Shown one piece after another: positions 17,887 through 26,454 of a DNA stretch of 59,131 nt. Numbering within the stretch: the first letter of the stretch is position 1; each line of letters begins with the position of its first letter. The stretch lies in NCBI GenBank assembly GCA_040752025.1, contig JBFMFR010000044.1, positions 1 to 59,131 of the forward strand, in the 5' to 3' direction. The position numbers and the translations under genes are program-made. Below the pieces are notes generated by a model. That model was not told the origin of the DNA, made no database searches, and worked only from the letters and a program-made list of their open reading frames with translations. This stretch comes from JBFMFR01 sp040752025 (GTDB taxonomy: Bacteria > Chloroflexota > Anaerolineae > Anaerolineales > UBA4823).

Positions 17887-19713
17887 TTACGGAATAGACC
17901 AGATCGTAAACTGCTGGTATTCAGTGACGTTGCCATCGATTTCATCGTTCAAGTAGATACCTGTAGCCACAAAAACATCACCAGAAACCAGGCGCGCCGA
18001 AAGATCAAGCTCTGTTACAAAAGCATCGTTGAGGTAAAAATAGCCCTGTTCATTCTGGCAAATCAGGCGAATCGTGTTCCAACCACCCTGGCTGGTATTC
18101 AAGGATGGCAATTCATCTTCCACAACGATCACACCATCTGCATCGCCCGAATTATTCAACAATACCCAGGTTTTATCCGAGCGCAGCACCAGGCGATACT
18201 GATCATTCTTACCTGCATGCCGGAATAACAAACCGTAATCCCAGGTGCCATCCGTGGTCGCGTACGGATTATACAGTCGCACCTCAATAACCATATTGGA
18301 GAAATCCACGCTGGCCTGGTCAGCAGAAATCAATCCATCACCAGAGTTGTGAGCAAGGCTACCGCTTGAAGGTCCGTAGACCAGAGTCCGGCTGGCAAGC
18401 AGCTTGGCCATGAAATCTTCGCGAGCGTGTTCGGTCACCGCAACCGCGGCCTGTGCGGTTGCCGTTCCAGCTAATTTGGCGACAGCCGTCTGCTGTACCT
18501 GTGCAGTTACCGTTGCAACTGCACGCAATGTCGCTGTACTGGCAGCTTGAGCCGTTGAAGTAGTGCGCACGCGTTCATCCAGGGTGGCGCGCATCGCCGC
18601 ATCTTCGGTAGCCTGTGCATTACGTTGATCCGAGCCGATCGCCCAGTAGCCAATCCCCAGGGCAAACCCCAGGCAAATCACGATCAACGCAGCTACGCCC
18701 AATCCAACAGTCACCCGGCTACCGCGCGTTTTCGCTGGCCTCTGTGCGGGGATGCGGCCATACCCCACACCTGCAGAAGACGCCGGAGGGGCCGAAACGC
18801 GAGGGGCTGCCATTTGAGACGCTGGGCGCACTCGAGCCTCAGATTGAGGCGTTACTACCATGGTCTCATCGATACGCCCACCCGTACTTGGCGGCGGCAT
18901 AACCGGCCGAGGTGCAGTCAACTTCAAAGCATTCTTAAATTCCTCGGCATTCTGATAACGCTGTCCGGGTTCAATCGCCATGGCGCGCTCGATCGCCATC
19001 CCAACGTGCTGTGGAACTTGCGGGTTGATTTCTTGCGCCGAGCGCATGCGGCCCCCCACCATTCGCCGCACGCTTTCCAGCGGTTGCTGGTTGGTTATCA
19101 AGTTATAAAAGGTCGCGCCCAGGGCATAGATATCGGAGCGCGTATCGGTGCTCCCCTGGCCATACTGCTCTGGCGGAGCATACCCAGGAGTCACGGCCCG
19201 GGCCCCGATCGTGGTCTTCAAACCCGGGTCAAAGAACTTTACCAATCCAAAATCGACCAGCGTGGCTTTACCCTCCGGCGTGATGCGAATATTGGCGGGC
19301 TTGATATCCCGGTGTACCACCGGTGGCTGGCGGCTGTGCAGATAAGATAACGCATCGGCAACTTGCGAAATCCAACCCAATGCCTGATCAACCGGTAATA
19401 TCCCGCGCTGCTGCATCAGGCTCGCCAGGTCTTCCCCTTCCACAAAATCCATCACCAGATACTGGCCCTGATCGGGGATCGTGAAGTGATCCGTTACTCG
19501 CGGCAGATTCGGATGTGACAGATTTGCCAGCACGGAAGCCTCACGCGCGAACTGGCGCGAGGCCTCTGGCGAAGTATCCAAATTCTCCTTCACTGCACAA
19601 GGCCGGCTCAGGTTTGTGTCCCAGGCCCGGTAAACAGCCCCAAAACCTCCCTGCCCCAAAAGTCTTACGATTCGATACCGATTGTTCAGGGTTTGACCCG
19701 CTTGTAATGGCAT
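17887..19713 (-). CDS. Ser/Thr kinase with extracellular LamG-like domain
   Basis: 608 residues from the ATG at 19713, preceded by GGAG 9 nt upstream and starting 4 nt after the stop of the upstream kinase; an open frame extends to 19788 but overlaps that gene. Kinase domain 13-265 with GQGGFGAVY, K42, HRDIKPAN (D136) and DFGLVK (D154); a membrane helix near 340-365; an Ala/Thr stalk; and an outer jelly-roll domain ending TIWSIP, closely similar to that of the kinase at 15812. It lacks the zinc ribbon of that paralogue. The two kinases appear to be a recent tandem duplication. Confidence 0.9.
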   Translation of the reverse strand: MPLQAGQTLNNRYRIVRLLGQGGFGAVYRAWDTNLSRPCAVKENLDTSPEASRQFAREASVLANLSHPNLPRVTDHFTIPDQGQYLVMDFVEGEDLASLMQQRGILPVDQALGWISQVADALSYLHSRQPPVVHRDIKPANIRITPEGKATLVDFGLVKFFDPGLKTTIGARAVTPGYAPPEQYGQGSTDTRSDIYALGATFYNLITNQQPLESVRRMVGGRMRSAQEINPQVPQHVGMAIERAMAIEPGQRYQNAEEFKNALKLTAPRPVMPPPSTGGRIDETMVVTPQSEARVRPASQMAAPRVSAPPASSAGVGYGRIPAQRPAKTRGSRVTVGLGVAALIVICLGFALGIGYWAIGSDQRNAQATEDAAMRATLDERVRTTSTAQAASTATLRAVATVTAQVQQTAVAKLAGTATAQAAVAVTEHAREDFMAKLLASRTLVYGPSSGSLAHNSGDGLISADQASVDFSNMVIEVRLYNPYATTDGTWDYGLLFRHAGKNDQYRLVLRSDKTWVLLNNSGDADGVIVVEDELPSLNTSQGGWNTIRLICQNEQGYFYLNDAFVTELDLSARLVSGDVFVATGIYLNDEIDGNVTEYQQFTIWSIP

Positions 19714-19717
19714 ACGC

Positions 19718-21475
19718 TTAGCTCCGCTGTAGCAAATATTGTTGTAACAAATCTCCCAGGAACCAACCCATCCCGCCCAATACTGCACTCACCAACCACT
19801 GCCCGATACCCAACCCAGTTGCCCAATTGGTGGTCAACCCCATAAAAAGCGTGGTACCAATGAGCGCCATACCAGCTATCCATGCCACCTCGCGCATCCA
19901 GGTATCACCGCTTTTTTCTCCACTGCCTGACCCTTTGATTTTAGGCAAAAAGCTCACCCACACTTCCATAAATGCGCCGCTGATCAGCACCCCCAATGCC
20001 AGGGCTGCCCAGGAATAGCCCTGCGACCCTATCCGCAACCAAAGCGTAGCGACCAGCACAGTGGACAACAAGGCGTGGCTTACGAAGGCTGCACCGCGCT
20101 TGGGATACGCGGAATAGCCCAACGCGCCAAACAAGGCGAAAATCGGCACATTATTCCAATCAATCGAGATCTGCGCCAGGGCAGGCGCCAGGAATACCGT
20201 ACCCAAAACCAACGCAGCGGCTACGCCGACGACCAGAAAAGCCAGTTGCCGTCCACTGAGCTGCCTGGCCGCGACAATCAAACGAGTTGTCGGGCGGCTG
20301 GTAGAGCGAGGCGGCACCATCGCCGTTGGGTGATACCTTCCAGGGGCCGCTAAATCTCCAGAAGCGGCTGTTCCGCTTTCCTCCCACATTTCCTGAGGGA
20401 AAACATCGCTTGCGGGTCGCGCCGATGCCGCCACAGATCGCCCCCATCCGGGGGCCACCATATCGCTGGCAGTCACCGCCCTGCGCGCAGCCGAAACCGG
20501 TTGCCCTGCGGCACTGTCCATCAGTCCGATCAGTTCAACGCGCATCTCTCGCGCGCTTTGCCAGCGCATCTCACGCTGGTTTTGCACACCACGCACCAAC
20601 AAGCCCTCCATCCACTCCGAGACCGCCGGATTGAGCCGGCGCGCTGGCGGGATATTGAACATATTCTTGAGCGGCTCATTCTGAGTGAGCAGTTGGTGGA
20701 GCGTCACACACAAAGAGTAGAGATCACTGCGCGCGTCTGTCTGGCCCGCCAGAGCCTCCGGCGCAGCATAGCCAGGTGTGCCCAGGGCAACCGTGTCTTT
20801 CGCCTTCTCCGGCTTGAAGAAACGTACGATCCCGAAATCGATCAATTTGACCTGCCCCTGCGGCGTGATCATGATATTAGCCGGTTTTAGATCCCGAAAT
20901 ACAATCGGCGGATTCTGGCTGTGCAGGTAGCTCAGAACATCACACAACTGCACGGCCCACGGCAGAACTTCTGCTTCCATAAAGGGCTGGTTGAAACCGC
21001 GTTTCTCCAACATGGCTTGCAATGTCTCACCCGGCACGAATTCCATCACCAGGTAGTATTTCCCACCCTCTGCAAAGACATCGATCACTTTGGGCAGGTT
21101 GGGGTGACTGAGCGTGCGCAGCAAGTTCGCCTCTTGCAGGAAGGCCTGCACCGCATAGGCGCGGTCCTGGTTCGCCAGGGCTGCATCGCTCATCTCCTTG
21201 ACCGCCCACTGTGGCCCGGGCTGCTGGGTATCGGCCACCTGGTACACTGCCGCCATACCACCCTGGCCGATCTTGCGCAAGATGATATAACGGTTTCTCA
21301 AAAAGGCATTGGCCGGCAGTCTGCCCGTCAGACCCGCCAGCGCCTGCACCGGCTGTTGTTCTACAGGAACCTGTCCCGAGAGCGGCGCAGGCGGGATGGC
21401 CTTCCCCGTAGCCGGGCAAAACCGGGCTTCTCGCCGGTGTTGCTGACCACAATGTGGGCACAAAACTGTAGACAT
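19718..21475 (-). CDS. Zinc-ribbon Ser/Thr kinase with polytopic membrane domain
   Basis: 585 residues. The N-terminal knuckle reads CPHCG...FCPATG, so the fourth cysteine is replaced by threonine. Kinase domain about 62-330: GQGGMAAVY, K93 (AVKEM), catalytic loop FRDLKPAN (D195, with Phe in place of the usual His), DFGIVR (D213), and a GTPGYAAPEAL activation segment. The C-terminal 180 residues contain about five or six hydrophobic helices with almost no extracytoplasmic loop, unlike the single-helix receptor kinases beside it; it may sense the membrane itself or anchor the complex. It overlaps transcriptionally with the next kinase (4-nt gap). Confidence 0.88.
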   Translation of the reverse strand: MSTVLCPHCGQQHRREARFCPATGKAIPPAPLSGQVPVEQQPVQALAGLTGRLPANAFLRNRYIILRKIGQGGMAAVYQVADTQQPGPQWAVKEMSDAALANQDRAYAVQAFLQEANLLRTLSHPNLPKVIDVFAEGGKYYLVMEFVPGETLQAMLEKRGFNQPFMEAEVLPWAVQLCDVLSYLHSQNPPIVFRDLKPANIMITPQGQVKLIDFGIVRFFKPEKAKDTVALGTPGYAAPEALAGQTDARSDLYSLCVTLHQLLTQNEPLKNMFNIPPARRLNPAVSEWMEGLLVRGVQNQREMRWQSAREMRVELIGLMDSAAGQPVSAARRAVTASDMVAPGWGRSVAASARPASDVFPQEMWEESGTAASGDLAAPGRYHPTAMVPPRSTSRPTTRLIVAARQLSGRQLAFLVVGVAAALVLGTVFLAPALAQISIDWNNVPIFALFGALGYSAYPKRGAAFVSHALLSTVLVATLWLRIGSQGYSWAALALGVLISGAFMEVWVSFLPKIKGSGSGEKSGDTWMREVAWIAGMALIGTTLFMGLTTNWATGLGIGQWLVSAVLGGMGWFLGDLLQQYLLQRS

Positions 21476-21508
21476 CTGCTTACACCGATCAACGCCTTCC
21501 GCGCTACT

Positions 21509-22837
21509 TTATGGAGCGCTCACTCGAACGTAGGTAAGGAAACCTGATCCAGAGAAGGAAATCCTTCCCTGCAGGTTTCCTATCCCAATGAAATCGAGCG
21601 TGCAGGCCGGCTCCGGTTGTTCTGCCAGGAAAAGCTGAACGCCATAACTTTCCGTGATCCTCAAGGTATAGCGGCTGTACTCACCTCCAGTAGCAGGCGC
21701 ATCGCAGTGCTTGTCCTGGATAGGGGCATCGATGAACACCCTATCTTTACGAAGCTCCAGGTGGATTGGCCCATTCCCTAAGGTCTCTTTGCTGCGCAGA
21801 TACTCCAGCGGGTCCCAGTCGAAGATCATAACCGCATTCGGGAATACCGGATCCAAACGCGCGTCGAAAGTAATTTCCAGGCCGGGTGCGTTGAGCACCA
21901 GTTTGTCATCAATTGAAGTCAACCCACTCAAACGCGGTTCTTCCACCGCCTTCAAATAGAGCCAGCTATCCGTTGCCGTATTCGTAACAGTTGGCTTAAG
22001 AGATCCCCATTTCACCCAGTTGACAAGCTGTCCGCCGCCGAAATCATCCTCCAGGATAACTTTCGCCTGTAAAGGAGCCAACGTAGGCTCTAAAGTAGCT
22101 GTCGCTCCCGCCAAAGTATCCGAAATCGTAGCTGTTGCGCTGGGCATCAAAGTATCCGTTGGTGTTACCGTCGGAGATACCGCCAGTGTAGGGGCTGCAG
22201 TCGTAGCGAGGGGTGCCGCAGCAGTTGTTGCTACAACCGTCGTTGCTGCGGGCGAGGTCACCGGGGAGGCCGCGGGCGTGACTGAGCCTTTCGGTAGCAA
22301 ATTCAAAGGATCGCCCAAATAGCGCAGGTAAACGAACCCACCTACCAGCACTGCCGTACAGCCCAACACAAGCACGATCACGATCGCTGGCACCATAGCC
22401 CGGCTGCGCTTCTTTGGTTTGGCAGGTGGAGGGGCAGCTTTGCCGGCAACTGGAGGCACAGGCTTTCCAGGCGTCGGCCGGCTGACCGGTGGCGCAGCCG
22501 CCGGGGTTGGTTTAGGTGCTCCAGCTTGCGGCGCCGGCTGAGCCCCAGGCGCTGGCGCCGCTGGCGGTTGAGCCACAGGCGTCGCAGCCGGCGGTGGAGC
22601 GGGTTCCGCACCGATCGCTTTACCGCAGTTATTACAAAACTTTGCGCCCGGGCGTACTGGTTTTCCACAATGTGGACACACCGCCGCCGCAGGCGGCTGG
22701 GCCTGAGGAGGTGGTTGCTGCGGCGCGGCTGGAGGCTGAGCAGGCGGGCCTGCGGGTATCGTCTGCCCGCAATGACCACAAAAACGAGCCCCTGGACGTA
22801 CCGGTTTGCCACAATTTGGACAGGTTGCTGTTGACAT
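21509..22837 (-). CDS. Double zinc-ribbon membrane protein with LamG-like outer domain
   Basis: 442 residues. Two almost identical ribbons, CPNCGKPVRPGARFCGHCG and CPHCGKPVRPGAKFCNNCG, open the protein, separated by proline/glutamine linkers. A Pro/Ala-rich stretch leads to a basic patch and one membrane helix (about 152-175), then an Ala/Thr stalk and a C-terminal beta-sandwich of about 170 residues (ILEDDFGGGQLVNWVKWGSL, LELRKDRVFIDAP) related to the outer domains of the kinases at 15812 and 17887. There is no kinase domain. It could be a ligand-binding co-receptor that reaches the kinases through its ribbons; this is inference. Confidence 0.8.
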   Translation of the reverse strand: MSTATCPNCGKPVRPGARFCGHCGQTIPAGPPAQPPAAPQQPPPQAQPPAAAVCPHCGKPVRPGAKFCNNCGKAIGAEPAPPPAATPVAQPPAAPAPGAQPAPQAGAPKPTPAAAPPVSRPTPGKPVPPVAGKAAPPPAKPKKRSRAMVPAIVIVLVLGCTAVLVGGFVYLRYLGDPLNLLPKGSVTPAASPVTSPAATTVVATTAAAPLATTAAPTLAVSPTVTPTDTLMPSATATISDTLAGATATLEPTLAPLQAKVILEDDFGGGQLVNWVKWGSLKPTVTNTATDSWLYLKAVEEPRLSGLTSIDDKLVLNAPGLEITFDARLDPVFPNAVMIFDWDPLEYLRSKETLGNGPIHLELRKDRVFIDAPIQDKHCDAPATGGEYSRYTLRITESYGVQLFLAEQPEPACTLDFIGIGNLQGRISFSGSGFLTYVRVSAP

Positions 22838-22945
22838 TTTTCGCCTCTCCTTCTTCTAATGTTGCAACACCATGTAGATCATCAGGTCTGGCGTTGCTTC
22901 AGATTTCATGCGAACCTCTTCATGGGCAAGCATTACGCCTGCCTG

Positions 22946-24493
22946 CTATGATAGCTTAGTTCCACAGCCATTGCAGAATCTGGCGCCTGGCCGTAAAGTC
23001 CGACCACAGCTCGGACAGCTTGCGATTGGCTTTGGCGCAGATAAGGGTATTCCAGGCTGGGCCATCGCAACCGGCTGGCCACATGCCGGGCAAAAACGAG
23101 CCTCCGATCTTAACATCTTACCACATCGTTGGCAAGGTTTCATCCCCGAAGTTGAAAACTGTTCGCGCGCGTCCCGCTCTGGGATGCCGGCCGGAGGCAT
23201 TCCGGGCGAGGGAGCAGGTGGCGTTTGAACCATGCCGGGTTGCCGGTCCGCTTCAACTGGGGGCGCACTCTCGTGATCCGTCGCGTAGACTATGGGCGCC
23301 GCTACAGGTATTTCCCCTTGGCCCTGGCTGCGCATGGCAGAGCCCAAAGCCTGCAACCCCACCGGGATCGCCAATGCAGCCAGCAACGGCAACAGGCACA
23401 CGGCTCCAACCAAAAGATTTGATTGGATCGTCACCAAATGCCGCTCATGGTAAGCCGTTGACGCGGCTGTGCTGCCCACCTTCACTTCCACATTGCGCCT
23501 CGTACCATCATAATTGGGGCGCGGACTGCGATATGTGATGCGATACTGATTGGCGATCGTAGAGCCGATCTCTCCGATCAGGCCGGTGAAATCCGGATTG
23601 CGGTCGATATCGTAAAACCGCCCGCCAGTATCCGTTGCCAGTGAGGTGAACTCGGTGTAGTTCGGCGTGACGGCGTAAACCGAAGCGCCCTGATCACGCA
23701 CCAGCTTCAGAATCGGCTGGTAATCCAGATCAGGGTCATCAAATGTAGCGCCTCCATCAGGCGCGTCGTTATAACGGTGCGGCGGTGCGTCTGTAATCAA
23801 AATGAATATCTTCTGCGCCTCCGGATGAAAACTCATCTGCGTGGCGCGCTTGATTGCCCCAAAATCATTCTCGCGCTCCCCATCTCCGCCTTGCGCCGAA
23901 AGGCCTCCTACCCATCCCTTGAATTCTCCAGCATTATCGGTCAAGCTCCCATCCGAGCGGTATACCTGACGTACGATATCCCCAAACGATACCAATCCCA
24001 GGCGATAATCCCTGCCCTTGCTCACCAATTCATCTGCAAAAGCCTGGCTGGTATGGATCACTCCATCGATTTCATTGGACATACTTCCCGTGGTATCAAA
24101 CACATACACGATATCCACCGGCCTGGCCTCGCCCAGACCCGCAAAAGCGACAATATCCACCGGAGTTCCATCCTCGGTTACGCTGAATTGTTCTTGCTCC
24201 AGCGCGGTTACAAACCCCCCTCCACGATTTTTAACGTTCACATACAGGGTGATCTCTGGATATTTAGAAACGTCGAATTGCCCGATTGTAACTTCCAGGT
24301 CATCTGGGATGGTGCCTTGTGCCAGCCCCAGGTTTACACCTGCTGCGCTTGCAAGTCCCCAATAGAGCATCGTCAGAATTACAATCGCCTTCCAGATGTG
24401 CCGAGAAATGGAAACACGACGATGGCGCGATTTCTGCATTCCCGCGCCGGTTCCACATATTTGTGCCTTTGTCTCAATTCGCTTCATAACCAT
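22946..24493 (-). CDS. Membrane vWA protein with C-terminal double zinc ribbon
   Basis: 515 residues. N-terminal helix 33-58, then a Ca-activated-channel-like region and a vWA domain with a MIDAS of the form D133-T-T135-G-S137 (VFDTTGSMS), and ILITDAPPHRY further on. A second helix lies near 363-385, followed by a Pro-rich linker and two zinc ribbons (CQRCG...FCPACG; CPSCG...FCNGCG). Topology puts the vWA domain outside and the ribbons in the cytoplasm, the same plan as the subtilases. vWA domains hold protein ligands through a metal ion. Start at ATG 24493; ATG 24487 is an alternative. Confidence 0.85.
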   Translation of the reverse strand: MVMKRIETKAQICGTGAGMQKSRHRRVSISRHIWKAIVILTMLYWGLASAAGVNLGLAQGTIPDDLEVTIGQFDVSKYPEITLYVNVKNRGGGFVTALEQEQFSVTEDGTPVDIVAFAGLGEARPVDIVYVFDTTGSMSNEIDGVIHTSQAFADELVSKGRDYRLGLVSFGDIVRQVYRSDGSLTDNAGEFKGWVGGLSAQGGDGERENDFGAIKRATQMSFHPEAQKIFILITDAPPHRYNDAPDGGATFDDPDLDYQPILKLVRDQGASVYAVTPNYTEFTSLATDTGGRFYDIDRNPDFTGLIGEIGSTIANQYRITYRSPRPNYDGTRRNVEVKVGSTAASTAYHERHLVTIQSNLLVGAVCLLPLLAALAIPVGLQALGSAMRSQGQGEIPVAAPIVYATDHESAPPVEADRQPGMVQTPPAPSPGMPPAGIPERDAREQFSTSGMKPCQRCGKMLRSEARFCPACGQPVAMAQPGIPLSAPKPIASCPSCGRTLRPGARFCNGCGTKLS

Positions 24494-24502
24494 TTCCAGC
24501 GC

Positions 24503-26428
24503 CTAAGTCATCCATACGGAAATCACAGAGATGTTATCTTCACCACCAGCCAGATTCGCAGCTTCTACCAGGCGGTCACATGCCTCCTGCGGGTTTGCCG
24601 ACTGTAACAACAACTTCGCCATCTCAGCATCCAGCACCATCTCCCACAAACCATCCGAACAAAGCAGCAAGCGGTCACCCGCTTGAAGGGCGCACTCAAA
24701 AATATCCACTTCAACCGTAGCGCGATCGCCCAGGTTTCGATAAATCTGATTACGCTGGGGGTGCACACGCACTTCATCCGGCCTGATCACCTTTGCCGCC
24801 ACCAGGCTGGCTACCAGGGAATGATCTTGCGTAATTTGTGAAAGCTGGCGATCGCGCCACAAATAGGTGCGGCTGTCACCCACGTTGGCGATCGCACACT
24901 CTCCCCCGACAACCAGCGCTGCAGTGATCGTTGTGCCGCGATCGCTTCCACGCTGTTGCCGGGCATTGTACAATACTTCATTGGCGCGCAAAATCGCGCT
25001 CTTCAATACAGATCCGGGTGATATCGTTCGGTCCAGCAAGATCGTGGATCGTTTGATTTTCGGCGCCGCCTGCAAATCCTGGATCTTCTCCTGGATCTCT
25101 TCGAGGATCACGCGCACCACCTCACGGCTGGCTACCTCACCCCCCTGGTGCCCACCCATACCGTCTGCCACGAGGTACAAACCAATCTCGGCCGCATCGG
25201 GCGACTGCTGCATGCCTAACGAGTACTTGCCGACGAAATCTTCGTTATGCTCTCGTCTTCTACCTGGATCCGAGCGATAGCCAGCAATCTGGCGTAAGCT
25301 TCGTACAGATTCCGGCACTTGTAAAACCGTTCGCAATACTTCGAGGAATCCCTTTAGCTGGTAAGAACCCTCGTGCGCAGCACGGCTGAGGAGGCCTCGG
25401 AATGGCGCTGGTACATCCGAGAAATCGGGCGGCGCGCGGTGGAGATTCTGTAACTTGCCGCTGGTCAGGGTATAAAGAAGCTGAGCCAGGTAACTAACCA
25501 TACGTTGCTGAATGGCTTGCGGCGTCAAATCCGTCAAGTTAAAAATCGTCAGGTCCGCGAAAACGATCGGATGATATTCGGCCAACACAATTGGCTCCAG
25601 GCACTCAGCAATGGATGAATAACTCGGAGCAAAACCTTGCTCGCCCAGTATAGCCAGGACACTCCCTAAATTCCAACACCAACTTACCACACGGTTGTTA
25701 TCAGTTACCGGCAGGTCCAATTGTGAAAGGCTCTGCCAGCCATCTCCTGGATATTCGCAGACCGCGTAACGGCGGCCCATCTGGTCGAATATCGCAATAT
25801 GCCGTAAGAAACTGGCTGCCCCGCTTTGGCTCAGTTGGATCAATGTACGGCGTTTCTTTTCATCGCCTACAGGCGCGGGCATCTCCGTTTCTCGCACCAG
25901 GAACGTCTTCAACTCTGCCTGGCATACCCGGCATAGTTGTGGTGCATTGCCAGCGCGGGCTGCCTGCATGCCAGGCGTACCCGGATTATCGTGACCCTGG
26001 GGACAGCGATCCCAACGCACTTTATAGTAATTGGAGCGCTGCATCGACCGGACGTTCAGGATCACGTAGCCGCCGATGGCTTCTCCTGGCGTTTTGGGCA
26101 GCAGGGAGGTTGAGAGCAGTTGTGTTGCCGCGGCTGGTTGCGTTGCAGGCGCGGGCCGTGGCTGGCGAGTCTGGGGCCGGTCATTCCGAACCGACTCTGG
26201 CCGAGCAGGTTGGGCTTTGCGCTTACCCGTACCCATCAACGTATCACCGATCGATTGAAAGAAATTGGCGATATCGCGGCTCGCGTCCGCAAAGTCATCG
26301 AAAAGGTCGGAAACAAAATCATCCGCCCGGCCAGCACGAACATCATCCATCGGCTGACCACATCGCTGGCAGAACCGGGCTTCACCACGGTTCAGTGTGC
26401 CGCAATGGGGACACTTTTGCTCCTTCAT
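24503..26428 (-). CDS. Zinc ribbon + pseudokinase + PP2C phosphatase fusion
   Basis: 641 residues from the ATG at 26428 (GAGG 8 nt upstream; the longer frame to 26449 would start with TTG). Order: zinc ribbon CPHCG...FCQRC, an acidic/Phe-rich linker, a kinase-like region of about 250 residues, and a C-terminal PP2C domain. In the kinase-like part the catalytic loop reads VFADLTIFN where active paralogues have VFRDLKPAN; the lysine and the DFG motif are absent, so it is a pseudokinase. The PP2C metal motifs are intact: HNEDF, VADGMGGHQGGE, NVGDSRTYLW, CSDGLWEMV, GEDNISV. It should dephosphorylate kinase targets in the cytoplasm. The vWA gene follows after 9 nt. Confidence 0.87.
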   Translation of the reverse strand: MKEQKCPHCGTLNRGEARFCQRCGQPMDDVRAGRADDFVSDLFDDFADASRDIANFFQSIGDTLMGTGKRKAQPARPESVRNDRPQTRQPRPAPATQPAAATQLLSTSLLPKTPGEAIGGYVILNVRSMQRSNYYKVRWDRCPQGHDNPGTPGMQAARAGNAPQLCRVCQAELKTFLVRETEMPAPVGDEKKRRTLIQLSQSGAASFLRHIAIFDQMGRRYAVCEYPGDGWQSLSQLDLPVTDNNRVVSWCWNLGSVLAILGEQGFAPSYSSIAECLEPIVLAEYHPIVFADLTIFNLTDLTPQAIQQRMVSYLAQLLYTLTSGKLQNLHRAPPDFSDVPAPFRGLLSRAAHEGSYQLKGFLEVLRTVLQVPESVRSLRQIAGYRSDPGRRREHNEDFVGKYSLGMQQSPDAAEIGLYLVADGMGGHQGGEVASREVVRVILEEIQEKIQDLQAAPKIKRSTILLDRTISPGSVLKSAILRANEVLYNARQQRGSDRGTTITAALVVGGECAIANVGDSRTYLWRDRQLSQITQDHSLVASLVAAKVIRPDEVRVHPQRNQIYRNLGDRATVEVDIFECALQAGDRLLLCSDGLWEMVLDAEMAKLLLQSANPQEACDRLVEAANLAGGEDNISVISVWMT

Positions 26429-26454
26429 CCCAGGTTCCTCAATCTCCAATCCAA

